Part shown: one piece after another, positions 17,741 to 26,799 of the stretch
Numbering within the stretch: the stretch's first letter is position 1
How the letters are laid out: each line of letters starts with the position of its first letter
Assembly (NCBI GenBank): GCA_964558465.1
Contig: CAZLEF010000032.1
Span: 1-64,000, forward strand
Direction of reading: 5' to 3'
Origin: JACJYC01 sp964558465
GTDB lineage: Bacteria > Bacteroidota > Bacteroidia > Chitinophagales > Saprospiraceae
DNA length: 64,000 bases
Translations under genes and position numbers: made by a program
Notes under the pieces: model-generated
Databases searched by the model: none
The model's input: only the letters and a program-made list of their open reading frames with translations
What the model was told of the DNA's origin: nothing

Positions 17741-20700
17741 ATGGTACGCTTTAAACAATTATTCAACACGCTCTTTTCCACTTCTGCCGCCGGTGTGTAC
17801 ATTCTGTCCATCGCCATCGCCATCGGCACGGCTACCTTCATTGAGAATGACTTTGGAACCAGTTCGGCCCAGAAATTGATTTTTAAATCCTGGTGGTTTG
17901 AACTATTGCTGGCTTTTTTCGCCATTTCGCTCATTGTCAATATATTCAGGTTTCGGATGATCGGGCAAAAAAAGTGGGCGATCCTCCTGTTCCATGCCGC
18001 CATTATTGTCATTTTATTGGGCGCCGGGATAACCCGGTATTTTGGCGGCGAAGGCATGATGCATATCCGGGAAGGCGCCGAATCCAATTCATTTTTATCA
18101 TCGGAATCCTATCTCCGTTTTGAAGCCATTTTCGAAGGCAAAAAATATAGCTTCGACGAACCGACCCTGTTTGCAACGCTGGGTAACAATCACCTGGAAA
18201 GATCCTATATCCTGGGCAATGAGGAATTGAAGATTGAAGTCACGGATTTTATGCCCAATCCGTCGGAAGTTATGGTCGACGACAAAAACGGCGTTCCCAT
18301 TCTGAAGGTGGTGATCGGCGGGATGAACGGAAGGGAGGAGTATTTTGTAAAAGCCAGCGATCAGGTCAATATTCATGGTACGCTCTTTAATTTTAGCAAT
18401 CCTGAAATGACGGAGGCTTTTAATATAAAATACGAACGGGACAGCCTTTATTTTATGTCCGATGTGTCCTATTCGCAAATGAAGATGGCTTCCGGGCAAA
18501 AGGATACCTTGTCGCCGGGGGTCTACCGGCCGTTGTTGTTGCGCACTTTATATTCAGATGGTCAGCATAGTTTTGTATTCGGCGAATTTTCGCCCACTGC
18601 AAGGATGGAGGTGGTTTCTTCCTCCGATAAAATGACCAGCAACAGCATGGGCGGGGTAGGGATCAAGGTCCGTTTTGCAGGAGCGGAAAAAACATTTTAT
18701 GTATACGGAACCCAGGGTATGGAGGGAGAACCCAGGGTTGTCCGGTTGGGGAATGCCAGTTTCGCGGTGGCCTATGGCGCAAAAAAGGTTGTCCTTCCTT
18801 TTTCCATCCGATTGCACGATTTCATCATGGAAAAATACCCCGGCACCAGCAACGCTTCTTCCTATGCCAGCGAAGTAACCCTTCTGGACCCCCGGAAAAA
18901 CTTGTCGAGGAACCAGCGGATTTACATGAACCACATTTTGAATTACGACGGATACCGTTTCTTTCAATCCTCCTTCGATCAGGACGAATTGGGGACCTAC
19001 TTAAGCGTCAATCGAGATGCATGGGGGACCCGGGTCTCTTACCTTGGATACATTTTGTTGACGACCGGTATGTTGCTCACCTTGTTCAGCCGGGAAAGCA
19101 GGTTCCGGCAATTGGGGAAAAATATTAAAAACCTCCGGCAGGCTGAAAAAGCATTTCCTCTGCTGATTGCAGGCTGTTTCCTGGCCGTATCGGCGCAAGG
19201 CAAATCCGATACTCCCTTGCAACCCGAACATCACCGTATAGATATAGAGCATGCCGGACTGTTCGGACGGGTCCTGGTACAGGATTACCAGGGCAGGCTC
19301 AAACCGATGAATACGTTTGCCGGCGAAATATTGCGGAAGCTTTCCAGGAAGGAGCAACTGAACGGCCTGTCGGCTGAACAGGTCATTTTAAGTATGGCCG
19401 CGTTTCCGGAGGACTGGTACTCCGTCCCGTTGATCAAACCTGGCAAACACGAAGAGATCCGGAAAATAGTGAATGCGAAAGGCGATCTTTTAGCGTACAA
19501 CGATTTTTTCAACCGGCAGGGAGTGTATTTATTAAAGGATATGGTCCGGAATGCCTATAACCTGCCGCCGAGGGATCGCGGGGTTTTTGAGAAGGAGGTT
19601 TTGAAACTGGACGAAAAAGTGAATATCGCCAATATGGTTTTTTCCGGCGCGTTTATGAAGGTCTTTCCTGTTCCGGATGATTTGACAAATACCTGGCGGT
19701 CGCCGGCTGATTTTGCCCATCACCACGACGTCGGCGCCGGAGTAAGTTTTATGGAAAAATTTTATCCGGCTTATATCCCTACCGTACAAAACGCCATTCA
19801 CAACAATGACTGGAGCCTGGCCAACCGGATTATTGCCGAACTGGCCCTGTACCAGGAAACCAACGGCGGCGAGATCCTGCCGTCGAAACGCAAAATAAAT
19901 GCGGAAATTTTATTGAATAAACTGAATGTCTTCAGCAGGCTCGGAAAATTATACGGCTTTCTGGGAATAACTTTTTTAGGACTGCTTTTTACTTCCGTAT
20001 TCAACCCCCGTATTTCATTGAAATGGCCTTTCAGAATTATTTTTTCACTCCTGCTTTTTGGTTTTTTCATGCACACTTTCGGTCTTGGGTTGAGGTGGTA
20101 TGTATCGGGCCGGGCGCCCTGGAGCAACGGATACGAGTCGATGATCTATATCGGCTGGACGACAATCCTGGCGGGACTGATCTTTGGCAGGAAGTCCCCC
20201 GGCGGGCTGGCGGCCACCACCATTCTTTCGGCCACCATCCTGATGGTAGCGGGCCTGAGCTTTCTGGATCCGGAGATTACGCCCCTTGTGCCGGTTTTGA
20301 AATCCTACTGGCTGACGATCCATGTGTCGATGGAAGCCGGCAGTTACGGGTTTTTGATGTTGGGCGCTATCATCGGGGTGCTCAACCTGATTTTCATGAT
20401 TTTAAAAACCCGGAAAAATGAAAAATATGTCAACCGGGTAGTAACAGAAATGACCTGGATCAGCGAAATGACCCTCATCGGCGGTTTATTCATGATCAGC
20501 ATCGGTACCTATCTGGGCGGGGTTTGGGCCAATGAGTCCTGGGGCCGGTATTGGGGATGGGACGCCAAAGAAACCTGGGCCCTGGTCACCATTTTGGTGT
20601 ATTCTTTTATTCTCCATATGCGGTTCATTCCCGGCCTGCGGGGCGAATATGCTTTTAATGTGGCTACTTTATTTGGGTGGGCGTCGGTGCTGATGACCTA

Positions 20701-20854
20701 TTTCGGCGTAAATTATTATCTCTCCGGTTTACACTCCTATGCTGCGGGCGACCCGGTACCGATTCCGCCGTTTTTATATTATGCCGTTACAGCTTTGGTT
20801 GTTATTTGCAGTTTGGCCTTCTGGAAAAATCGCCGGGCAGGCAACCGGGTTTGA
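17741..20854 (+). CDS. ccsBA: Fused cytochrome c maturation protein CcsBA (ResB-CcsA)
   Basis: A 1037-residue System II cytochrome c synthase in which ResB/CcsB and CcsA are one chain. The first 130 residues hold three membrane helices of ResB type (SAAGVYILSIAIAIGTATFI, ELLLAFFAISLIVNIF, ILLFHAAIIVILLGAGI), followed by a large periplasmic domain and another helix near 440. The C-terminal 300 residues hold the CcsA helices and the tryptophan-rich haem-handling signature WGRYWGWDAKETWALV near 933-950. The enzyme brings haem across the membrane and attaches it to CxxCH cysteines. It faces the multihaem operon at 20889-30869 (stop codons 35 bases apart), so it is well placed to mature those cytochromes. 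The ATG at 17741 is used because the earlier in-frame start is TTG. Confidence 0.94.
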   Translation: MVRFKQLFNTLFSTSAAGVYILSIAIAIGTATFIENDFGTSSAQKLIFKSWWFELLLAFFAISLIVNIFRFRMIGQKKWAILLFHAAIIVILLGAGITRYFGGEGMMHIREGAESNSFLSSESYLRFEAIFEGKKYSFDEPTLFATLGNNHLERSYILGNEELKIEVTDFMPNPSEVMVDDKNGVPILKVVIGGMNGREEYFVKASDQVNIHGTLFNFSNPEMTEAFNIKYERDSLYFMSDVSYSQMKMASGQKDTLSPGVYRPLLLRTLYSDGQHSFVFGEFSPTARMEVVSSSDKMTSNSMGGVGIKVRFAGAEKTFYVYGTQGMEGEPRVVRLGNASFAVAYGAKKVVLPFSIRLHDFIMEKYPGTSNASSYASEVTLLDPRKNLSRNQRIYMNHILNYDGYRFFQSSFDQDELGTYLSVNRDAWGTRVSYLGYILLTTGMLLTLFSRESRFRQLGKNIKNLRQAEKAFPLLIAGCFLAVSAQGKSDTPLQPEHHRIDIEHAGLFGRVLVQDYQGRLKPMNTFAGEILRKLSRKEQLNGLSAEQVILSMAAFPEDWYSVPLIKPGKHEEIRKIVNAKGDLLAYNDFFNRQGVYLLKDMVRNAYNLPPRDRGVFEKEVLKLDEKVNIANMVFSGAFMKVFPVPDDLTNTWRSPADFAHHHDVGAGVSFMEKFYPAYIPTVQNAIHNNDWSLANRIIAELALYQETNGGEILPSKRKINAEILLNKLNVFSRLGKLYGFLGITFLGLLFTSVFNPRISLKWPFRIIFSLLLFGFFMHTFGLGLRWYVSGRAPWSNGYESMIYIGWTTILAGLIFGRKSPGGLAATTILSATILMVAGLSFLDPEITPLVPVLKSYWLTIHVSMEAGSYGFLMLGAIIGVLNLIFMILKTRKNEKYVNRVVTEMTWISEMTLIGGLFMISIGTYLGGVWANESWGRYWGWDAKETWALVTILVYSFILHMRFIPGLRGEYAFNVATLFGWASVLMTYFGVNYYLSGLHSYAAGDPVPIPPFLYYAVTALVVICSLAFWKNRRAGNRV

Positions 20855-20888
20855 CCGCTCGTTTCAATCTGCTTCGTTTGGTTAGATA

Positions 20889-23044
20889 TTAATCCCCATT
20901 TGGATGGCAGGAATAACATGCGGCGCTATTGTAGGAATACCCCGGCACATCTTGGTGATCCTGATTTACTTCAGCCTGATTATTGTGCTCATGGCATATG
21001 ATGCAACTGAATGCTGAATAATTATTCGGCGTTGTATGGCATTCCGAACACTGGTCCCATTCCCCGTCATGTTTTCCGCTGTATATCGGAAAATGCTGGT
21101 CATCGTGGTCAAACGTTGCCGGTTCCCATGCCATTTCTGAATGACAACTTGCACAATCGGTAGGGAATTGCGCCGCTGCATGGTTGGGGTTGTCCGTCTG
21201 GGTATAGTCGGCGGCATGGCATCCGAAACAGGTATTGGGGGTATTGTTGTAGTTGCCGTTGTGGCAGGCGGCGCAGTCATTGGCGATGGCGGCATGGGCG
21301 CCGTTNNNNNNNNNNNNNNNNNNNNNNNNNNNNNNNNNNNNNNNNNNNNNNNNNNNNNNNNNNNNNNNNNNNNNNNNNNNNNNNNNNNNNNNNNNNNNNN
21401 NNNNNATGCCGCGCACGCGGTGGGCGTTCCCTGGTAGCCGTTGGCGTGGCAGGCGATGCAATCCACGGTGGTGTGTTCGCCGGTCAGCGGGAACTGGGTT
21501 GAGCTGTGGTCGAAGTTGGAGGGCGACCAGGCGTTTTCAGTATGGCAAATGGCACAGTCGGTGGGGTATTGCGCCGCTGCATGGTTGGGGTTGTTCGTCT
21601 GGGTATAGTCGGCGGCATGGCATCCGAAGCAGGTATTGGGGGTATTGTTGAAGTTGCCGTTGTGGCAGGCGGCGCAGTCATTGGCGATGGCGGCATGGGC
21701 GCCGTTGAGGGCATAATAGTCGTTGTGGTTGGCAAAGGATGCGGGCATCCAGTCGGGTGCGGTGGTATGGCAGGCTGCACAATCGGTAGAGAAACCCAAA
21801 GCCGTGTGGTTGGGGTTGGCCGTTGAATTGAAATCGGTGGTATGGCATGCCGCGCACGCGGTGGGCGTTCCCTGGTAGCCGTTGGCGTGGCAGGCGATGC
21901 AGTCCACCATAGTATGTTCGCCCGTCAGCGGGAACTGGGTTGAGTTGTGGTCGAATGAATTGGTAGCGCTGCCGGAAGGGTGACAAGCCAGGCAGGCCGG
22001 GCTGTTATAGGAATACCCGCTCACGGCGGTATGCTGGTTATTGGTTTCAGGGCCGGCGTGGCAGGTTGTGCAGGTAAATTCTGCATAGTTGGAAGCGTTG
22101 GTATGGCAATCGGCGCACTGGTCCCATTCTCCGTCATGCGCTCCGCTGTAAATGGGAAAATGATCGACATCATGCTGCAAATATCTGGCGGGTATCCAGC
22201 CGGGGTCTGTAGTATGGCAGGTGGCGCAATCCGTTGAGAAATTGGCAGCCCGGTGGCCCGGATTCACAGATGCATCAAAATCCGGCCGATGGCAGGCAAA
22301 ACAAGTATTTGGGGTGTTTGAAAAATTTCCGTTGGTATGGCAATTGGCGCAATCTTCAATATCATGCCCTTTTGTCAAGGGAAAGAAGTCATGTACGATC
22401 TGGTCGGTTGACCAATCAAAACCATTCATATCATGGCAATCAATACAGTTTGTCGAAAAGCCTGCATTCGCATGATTTGGGTTGGTAGCGGCCGCAAAAT
22501 CACCGGAGTGGCAATTGATGCAGTCGTTCCCAATCCGCTCAAACCTGAAAGCCGATTCTGAAATATGGCATTGGTTGCAACTGGCAGCGGCATGGGCGCC
22601 AAGCAAGGGAAATCCGCTATTTTGGTGCAATTCGGTGATGTTGTTCACCAACCAGTTTTCAGCATTATGGCATCTGGCGCAATCCGATCCGACGGTTTGG
22701 TTATGAAAATCATCGTGACAGGCAATGCAGTCTGTTTCCGCTTCAGAGAAAACCAGGGTCGGGTGGCAGGTTCGGCAATCAACGGAAACATGCCGGCCGA
22801 GCAATGGAAAATCGGTTTTATAATGGTTGAAGTGGAACGTATCCGACGGCAATTTCATGCCCGTTATTCTGGAGGTAACCGGGCGGGATAATTGGTCAAA
22901 ATTCCAGGAATCGGACGGAATGTCCCATCCGGTCGTTTTATGGCAGGCAGCGCAATCCATTTTTAATGAGGAGCCGTGAGGGGATTGGGCAAACAGGTTT
23001 GCCGTCAACCCCACCAATAGGATGATTGGCCCCAGACTTCGCAT
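20889..23044 (-). CDS. Giant multihaem cytochrome c, at least 26 haem sites, interrupted by assembly gap
   Basis: This is the last gene of the operon. The N-terminal part (about 580 codons from the ATG at 23044 to the gap) has a signal peptide ending FAQ and 20 complete CxxCH motifs, plus one cut by the gap. The part after the gap reads in a different frame only because the gap length is arbitrary; it has six more CxxCH sites and ends SCHPNGD. Repeating segments such as FPLTGEH..VDCIACHANG, TDCAACH and NTPNTCFGCHAADY recur, with His in FDH and GEH/GAH segments that can serve as second axial ligands. The N-terminal 190 residues align closely with the 16-haem protein at 25495-26799. Export and many closely spaced bis-His haems suggest a periplasmic or surface electron wire. 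The true haem number and length are unknown because the gap is inside a tandem repeat. Confidence 0.9.
21306..21405. other. 100-base assembly gap (N)
   Basis: Exactly 100 N bases join two contigs inside the tandem-repeat region of the multihaem cytochrome gene. The flanks carry nearly identical repeat units (compare 21410-21480 with about 21850-21920), so the gap most likely reflects repeat collapse. Its real size is unknown. Confidence 0.98.
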
Positions 23045-23109
23045 TCCTTCCAGATTTAAAATTCAATTCATTCAGGGGGAATTTTTAAACCCCTTAATAT
23101 CCAAGTCAT

Positions 23110-23856
23110 TTATTTCAAAACCGCACCTTCCATGATTACCGCATACCGGTATCCGGCGCCGAAGTCTTTGTCCAGCGCTATGGCGCCTTCCAGCGAAACA
23201 ACAGCGCCCAAAGGAACATTTTCCATCGTCGTTACAGTCAGGTCGACATCGCCCGACCCGTCCTTGATGTGCACCCAGTTCCGGCCCATGATCATCGGGT
23301 TTACTTTGATGCACTTGCCGGTTATTTTCACGAGTTTGCCTTCGTATTTCTTCAGGTTGGACATCAGGGTTGAAATGGCAATCGCGCCTTCCGCCGGCGT
23401 CACATCGATTGGCCCCTCGCCGGCAACCTGAATACCCGCCAGGGCTTCGTCGAGGGCCGATCCACCCGGATTGATGGGTTGGGGCTGGATATCGGAGACT
23501 AAATATACCGTTTCAAAAACCCGGTTGAACTCCTGGCTGTGGAAATTTTTCTTGAGCAGCCCCCCTTTGTAATAATAGGTTGCCCCGATTTCAACCTCTT
23601 TCCGGGGAATGGCGATCCAGAAGTTATTTTCATTTTCCGTCACATTGAGGTAGGAATACCGTTCGGTGTTCAGCGCTTCTTCCACCACTACCTGGTGCAC
23701 ATCGGAGTCGGAATGGCTGACGGCGCCGGCATCGGTACCGATGGCAGCGCCTGCGTCGTTTCCAACAGGTTCGCCTTCCAGCACTTTTGGTTTGGATTGG
23801 CAGGCGACCAGCAATAGACCGATGAGCAGGGCGCCAAAAAATTTTGAATTTCGCAT
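23110..23856 (-). CDS. Lipoprotein with OB-fold-like C-terminal domain
   Basis: A 248-residue lipoprotein (lipobox LLLVAC at 15-20). Residues about 70-115 hold a compact conserved-looking segment (YSYLNVTENENNFWIAIPRK...YYYKGGLLKKNFHSQEFNR). The C-terminal 80 residues (KKYEGKLVKITGKCIKVNPMIMGRNWVHIKDGSG...LTVTT...GAVVSLEGAI) have the strand pattern of an OB-fold of the tRNA_anti/nucleic-acid-binding-like type, often seen in exported proteins. It has no haem site. Its place between the beta-barrel and the largest cytochrome suggests an assembly or docking role in the same complex. I do not recognise a named family for the whole protein. Confidence 0.82.
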   Translation of the reverse strand: MRNSKFFGALLIGLLLVACQSKPKVLEGEPVGNDAGAAIGTDAGAVSHSDSDVHQVVVEEALNTERYSYLNVTENENNFWIAIPRKEVEIGATYYYKGGLLKKNFHSQEFNRVFETVYLVSDIQPQPINPGGSALDEALAGIQVAGEGPIDVTPAEGAIAISTLMSNLKKYEGKLVKITGKCIKVNPMIMGRNWVHIKDGSGDVDLTVTTMENVPLGAVVSLEGAIALDKDFGAGYRYAVIMEGAVLK

Positions 23857-23887
23857 AGTATATTTTTTTGTAGTTCAATCACCAACC

Positions 23888-25483
23888 CTAAAATCGTTTA
23901 ACAATTTTGCTGTTGAACCGGTTGTACAATTTGTCCCGGTTGTCGAGGGTTCCTTCGTAATAAATATAAAAACCCAATTGCCGTGTAATTCTTGCCGATA
24001 AACTGACGCCTGCAATGTTTTGACGGATATTCAAGCTGGAGCTTTTGTATTGATAATCCACAAACCGGTAATAAATATCCGCATCCAGTTTGCCCGGAAT
24101 AATATCCTTTGAAAACCGGACGCCGAATATTTTACTGTCTAGGTAATTAGTATGCAGAAAATTCACCGAGAGGACGCCGGTAGCTTCCAGCCAGGGGATC
24201 CGGCTGAAGGTCAGGTAACTGTTCAGGTTTCTGGAAAGATTGCCGTTGTCTTTCTGAAATCGCCAACTCGTTCCGCCACCCCAGGTCACCCATTTGAAAG
24301 GGCGGAAATTGACATCGAACCTTAACCCCTGGCGGGTCTCATTTTCCACCAGGCTGTCGATATAACTTTTGAAGGTTTCAAAATAAAGTACATTTTTCCG
24401 GGTGTCGTAAGCCGCAGAAAAGTTCAGGTTTTTAGTGGCCCTGTACCGGAGGGATGCATATAAGTTGGTCAGGCTGACCGTACTTTTGGGTTGTTCATTG
24501 AAACGTTCATAAAGATCCACCTCCAGCGAGCCGAATGCATTCAGGTTTTTTGCCAAATTCCCCGAATGTTGGAAATAGACGAACCGCCTGTCGGTTTTGA
24601 ACCGGTTTCTTTGTTCGATGATCGCCAGGGTGGTTTGCTGGTAATCATTTTTTGCGGTGGAATGGCGGCCGAAATAAACGCCCGCCTGCTGCAGGTCAAT
24701 GTTGAATCCGTAGTCCAGGTGATCCGGCCTTGTTCCGGCGACAACCCCCACATAATAATCTCCGATTCCCTTTTCGTATTGAACCCCGTCGATGGCGCCC
24801 ATACCCGATAATTTCGGGTTGATTTTCCTGCCGAGGCTCAGCGCAGAGGTTTTGCTGAAATCATAACTTGCCGAAAAGGAATAGACTTTCAGTGCATTTT
24901 TGATATTGGCCCGGACTTCGTCCCAATGGTCGAGGGTATGCCGGAAGGTCGCAAAGATATCGGTCGAAAACCTGGAGTCTCCCAGATAGTCTCCCTGCAT
25001 GGAAAAGGTGTACCGCATGCGATGGTCCGTTCTGACTTCCGAAAGGTTGCTGTAGGAAGCAACCGAAAAGCGCCCCCTGATATCTTCTGTGAACCCATCT
25101 GCGATCAGTCCCGGTGTCGAAGGTTTGGGTTTTACAGCCGGTTCAGGCCTGGTTTCCGGCGGTTCTTCAAGGGGTTTCTTTTCTTCCTCTTTTTCGATTT
25201 TCCGGTGATAGATCTCATCTCCAATATTTAATCTTTCAGGCGGTACCGGCACGCCGACGCAGGAAACGGAGGATTTATTGATAATGACCAGAACAGGAAC
25301 CAACCGGCCTTCTTTTTGGCTGAACAAGGTGTCTCCGATCGTTATATTTTCAGTGGTTTCAAACTTGACGTAAACCTGTTGGGAGGAAATATAAGAGACG
25401 GTTCCTTTCATCAAGGTTTCATTTTGACCAGCCATCATCAGGCGGCAAAGGGTGAAAAACAGGATGATGAAGAGGCGCCTCAT
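23888..25483 (-). CDS. Outer-membrane beta-barrel protein of the cytochrome operon
   Basis: A 531-residue exported protein. After a signal peptide ending MAGQ comes a 70-residue beta-rich domain (KGTVSYISSQQVYVKFETTENITIGD) and a Pro/Glu/Lys-rich linker near 93-128. The remaining 400 residues consist of alternating amphipathic strands with aromatic ends (RYTFSMQGDYLGDSRFSTDIFATFRH, KVYSFSASYDFSKTSALSLGRKI and similar), and the chain ends KIVKRF with a terminal Phe, as outer-membrane barrels do. About 20 or more strands are possible. It sits 12 bases after the 16-haem cytochrome gene, in the way that porins accompany decahaem cytochromes in MtrCAB or OmbB-OmcB systems. No sequence relation to MtrB can be claimed by eye. 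Confidence 0.85.
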   Translation of the reverse strand: MRRLFIILFFTLCRLMMAGQNETLMKGTVSYISSQQVYVKFETTENITIGDTLFSQKEGRLVPVLVIINKSSVSCVGVPVPPERLNIGDEIYHRKIEKEEEKKPLEEPPETRPEPAVKPKPSTPGLIADGFTEDIRGRFSVASYSNLSEVRTDHRMRYTFSMQGDYLGDSRFSTDIFATFRHTLDHWDEVRANIKNALKVYSFSASYDFSKTSALSLGRKINPKLSGMGAIDGVQYEKGIGDYYVGVVAGTRPDHLDYGFNIDLQQAGVYFGRHSTAKNDYQQTTLAIIEQRNRFKTDRRFVYFQHSGNLAKNLNAFGSLEVDLYERFNEQPKSTVSLTNLYASLRYRATKNLNFSAAYDTRKNVLYFETFKSYIDSLVENETRQGLRFDVNFRPFKWVTWGGGTSWRFQKDNGNLSRNLNSYLTFSRIPWLEATGVLSVNFLHTNYLDSKIFGVRFSKDIIPGKLDADIYYRFVDYQYKSSSLNIRQNIAGVSLSARITRQLGFYIYYEGTLDNRDKLYNRFNSKIVKRF

Positions 25484-25494
25484 GGTTGTAGGAT

Positions 25495-26799
25495 TTAATT
25501 GCCTTTCGGATGGCAGGAATAACAGGCAGAACTTGTATAACTGTACCCCTGGACATCGTCGTGTTCGTCGGCAAGGTCCGCAGCATCATTGTGCTCATGG
25601 CAATCGATGCAGCTGAACGCCGAAAAATTGTTGGCCGTCGTATGGCATTCCGAACACTGGTCCCATTCGCCCCTGTGATTTCCGCTGTAGATCGGGAAAA
25701 CCTGGTCGTCGTGGTCAAAGGTGGCCGGCGTCCAGGCTGTTTCCGAATGGCAGCTTGCGCAATCGGTGGGAAATTGGGCGGATGTATGGTTGGGGTTGCT
25801 GGTCTGGTTGTAGTCGGCAGAATGGCAGCCGAAACAGGTATTGGGGGTATTGCTGAACGTGTTGTTGTGGCAGGCCGCGCAGTCGTTGGCTATTGTGGCA
25901 TGCGCCCCGTTTAGGGGGTAAAAATCATTGTGGTTGGCAAAAGAGGCGGGCGCCCAGCCGGGGTCGGTGGTATGGCAGGCGGCGCAATCGGTCGAAAAGC
26001 TGAGGGCTGCGTGGTTGGGGTTGACGGTCTGGTTGTAATCGGTGGTATGGCAGGCTATGCAGGCATTGGGCGTGCCCTGAAACCCGCTGGTATGACACCG
26101 GGTGCAATCCGCGATATCGTGTCCTTTTGTCAACGGGAAAAAATCATGGGTGGTCTGATCGGCGAACCATTCAAGGCTATTGATATGATGGCACTCACTG
26201 CAATCGGTCGAAAACCCGGCACTCGCATGGTTGGGGCTGGTAGTGGCCGCATAATCCGCTGAATGGCAATTGATGCAGTCGTTCCCGATCCGTTCAAACC
26301 TCAGCGCTGTTTCCGAAATATGGCATTGGTTGCAACTGGCAGCGGCATGGGCGCCCAACAAGGGAAATCCGTTGTTTTGATGCAATTCGGTGACATTGTT
26401 CACCAGCCAGTTATCGGAATTGTGGCACCGTGCGCAATCCGATCCCACGGTTTGGTTGTGCAGATCGGTGTGGCAGGAGATGCAGTCTGTTTCGGCTTCC
26501 GGAAAGACCAGGGTGGGGTGGCAGGTCCTGCAATCAACGGTTACATGCCGGCCGGTCAGCGGAAATTCGGTTTTGTAATGGTTAAAGTAGAAACCTTCAG
26601 CCGGTGTTTTTGCCCCCGTCATCTCTGAAACTTCCGTTTCTGAAAGTTGGTCAAAGTTCCATGAATCCGCCGGAATTTCCCAGCCGGCTGTTTTGTGGCA
26701 GGCTGCACAGTCCATTTTTAAGGAAGGTCCGTGAGGGGATTGTGCAAACAGGTTTACGGTTAAACCCGTTAAAAATATTATTTGTGACAGTCTGCGCAT
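25495..26799 (-). CDS. 16-haem cytochrome c
   Basis: A 434-residue exported cytochrome with 16 CxxCH motifs, starting CAACH about 30 residues in and ending CYSCHPKGN. The signal peptide runs to FAQ. Repeated units of the form F-N-H-x5-FPL-x-G-x-H-x3-C-x2-CH supply distal His ligands, pointing to bis-His c3/c7-type haem packing. The N-terminal 190 residues and the C-terminal 110 residues match the larger cytochrome at 20889-23044 almost segment for segment, so the two are paralogues differing in the number of central repeats. The ATG at 26799 is used because it starts the signal peptide. It overlaps the end of the 23-haem gene by 22 bases, which implies translational coupling. Confidence 0.93.
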   Translation of the reverse strand: MRRLSQIIFLTGLTVNLFAQSPHGPSLKMDCAACHKTAGWEIPADSWNFDQLSETEVSEMTGAKTPAEGFYFNHYKTEFPLTGRHVTVDCRTCHPTLVFPEAETDCISCHTDLHNQTVGSDCARCHNSDNWLVNNVTELHQNNGFPLLGAHAAASCNQCHISETALRFERIGNDCINCHSADYAATTSPNHASAGFSTDCSECHHINSLEWFADQTTHDFFPLTKGHDIADCTRCHTSGFQGTPNACIACHTTDYNQTVNPNHAALSFSTDCAACHTTDPGWAPASFANHNDFYPLNGAHATIANDCAACHNNTFSNTPNTCFGCHSADYNQTSNPNHTSAQFPTDCASCHSETAWTPATFDHDDQVFPIYSGNHRGEWDQCSECHTTANNFSAFSCIDCHEHNDAADLADEHDDVQGYSYTSSACYSCHPKGN

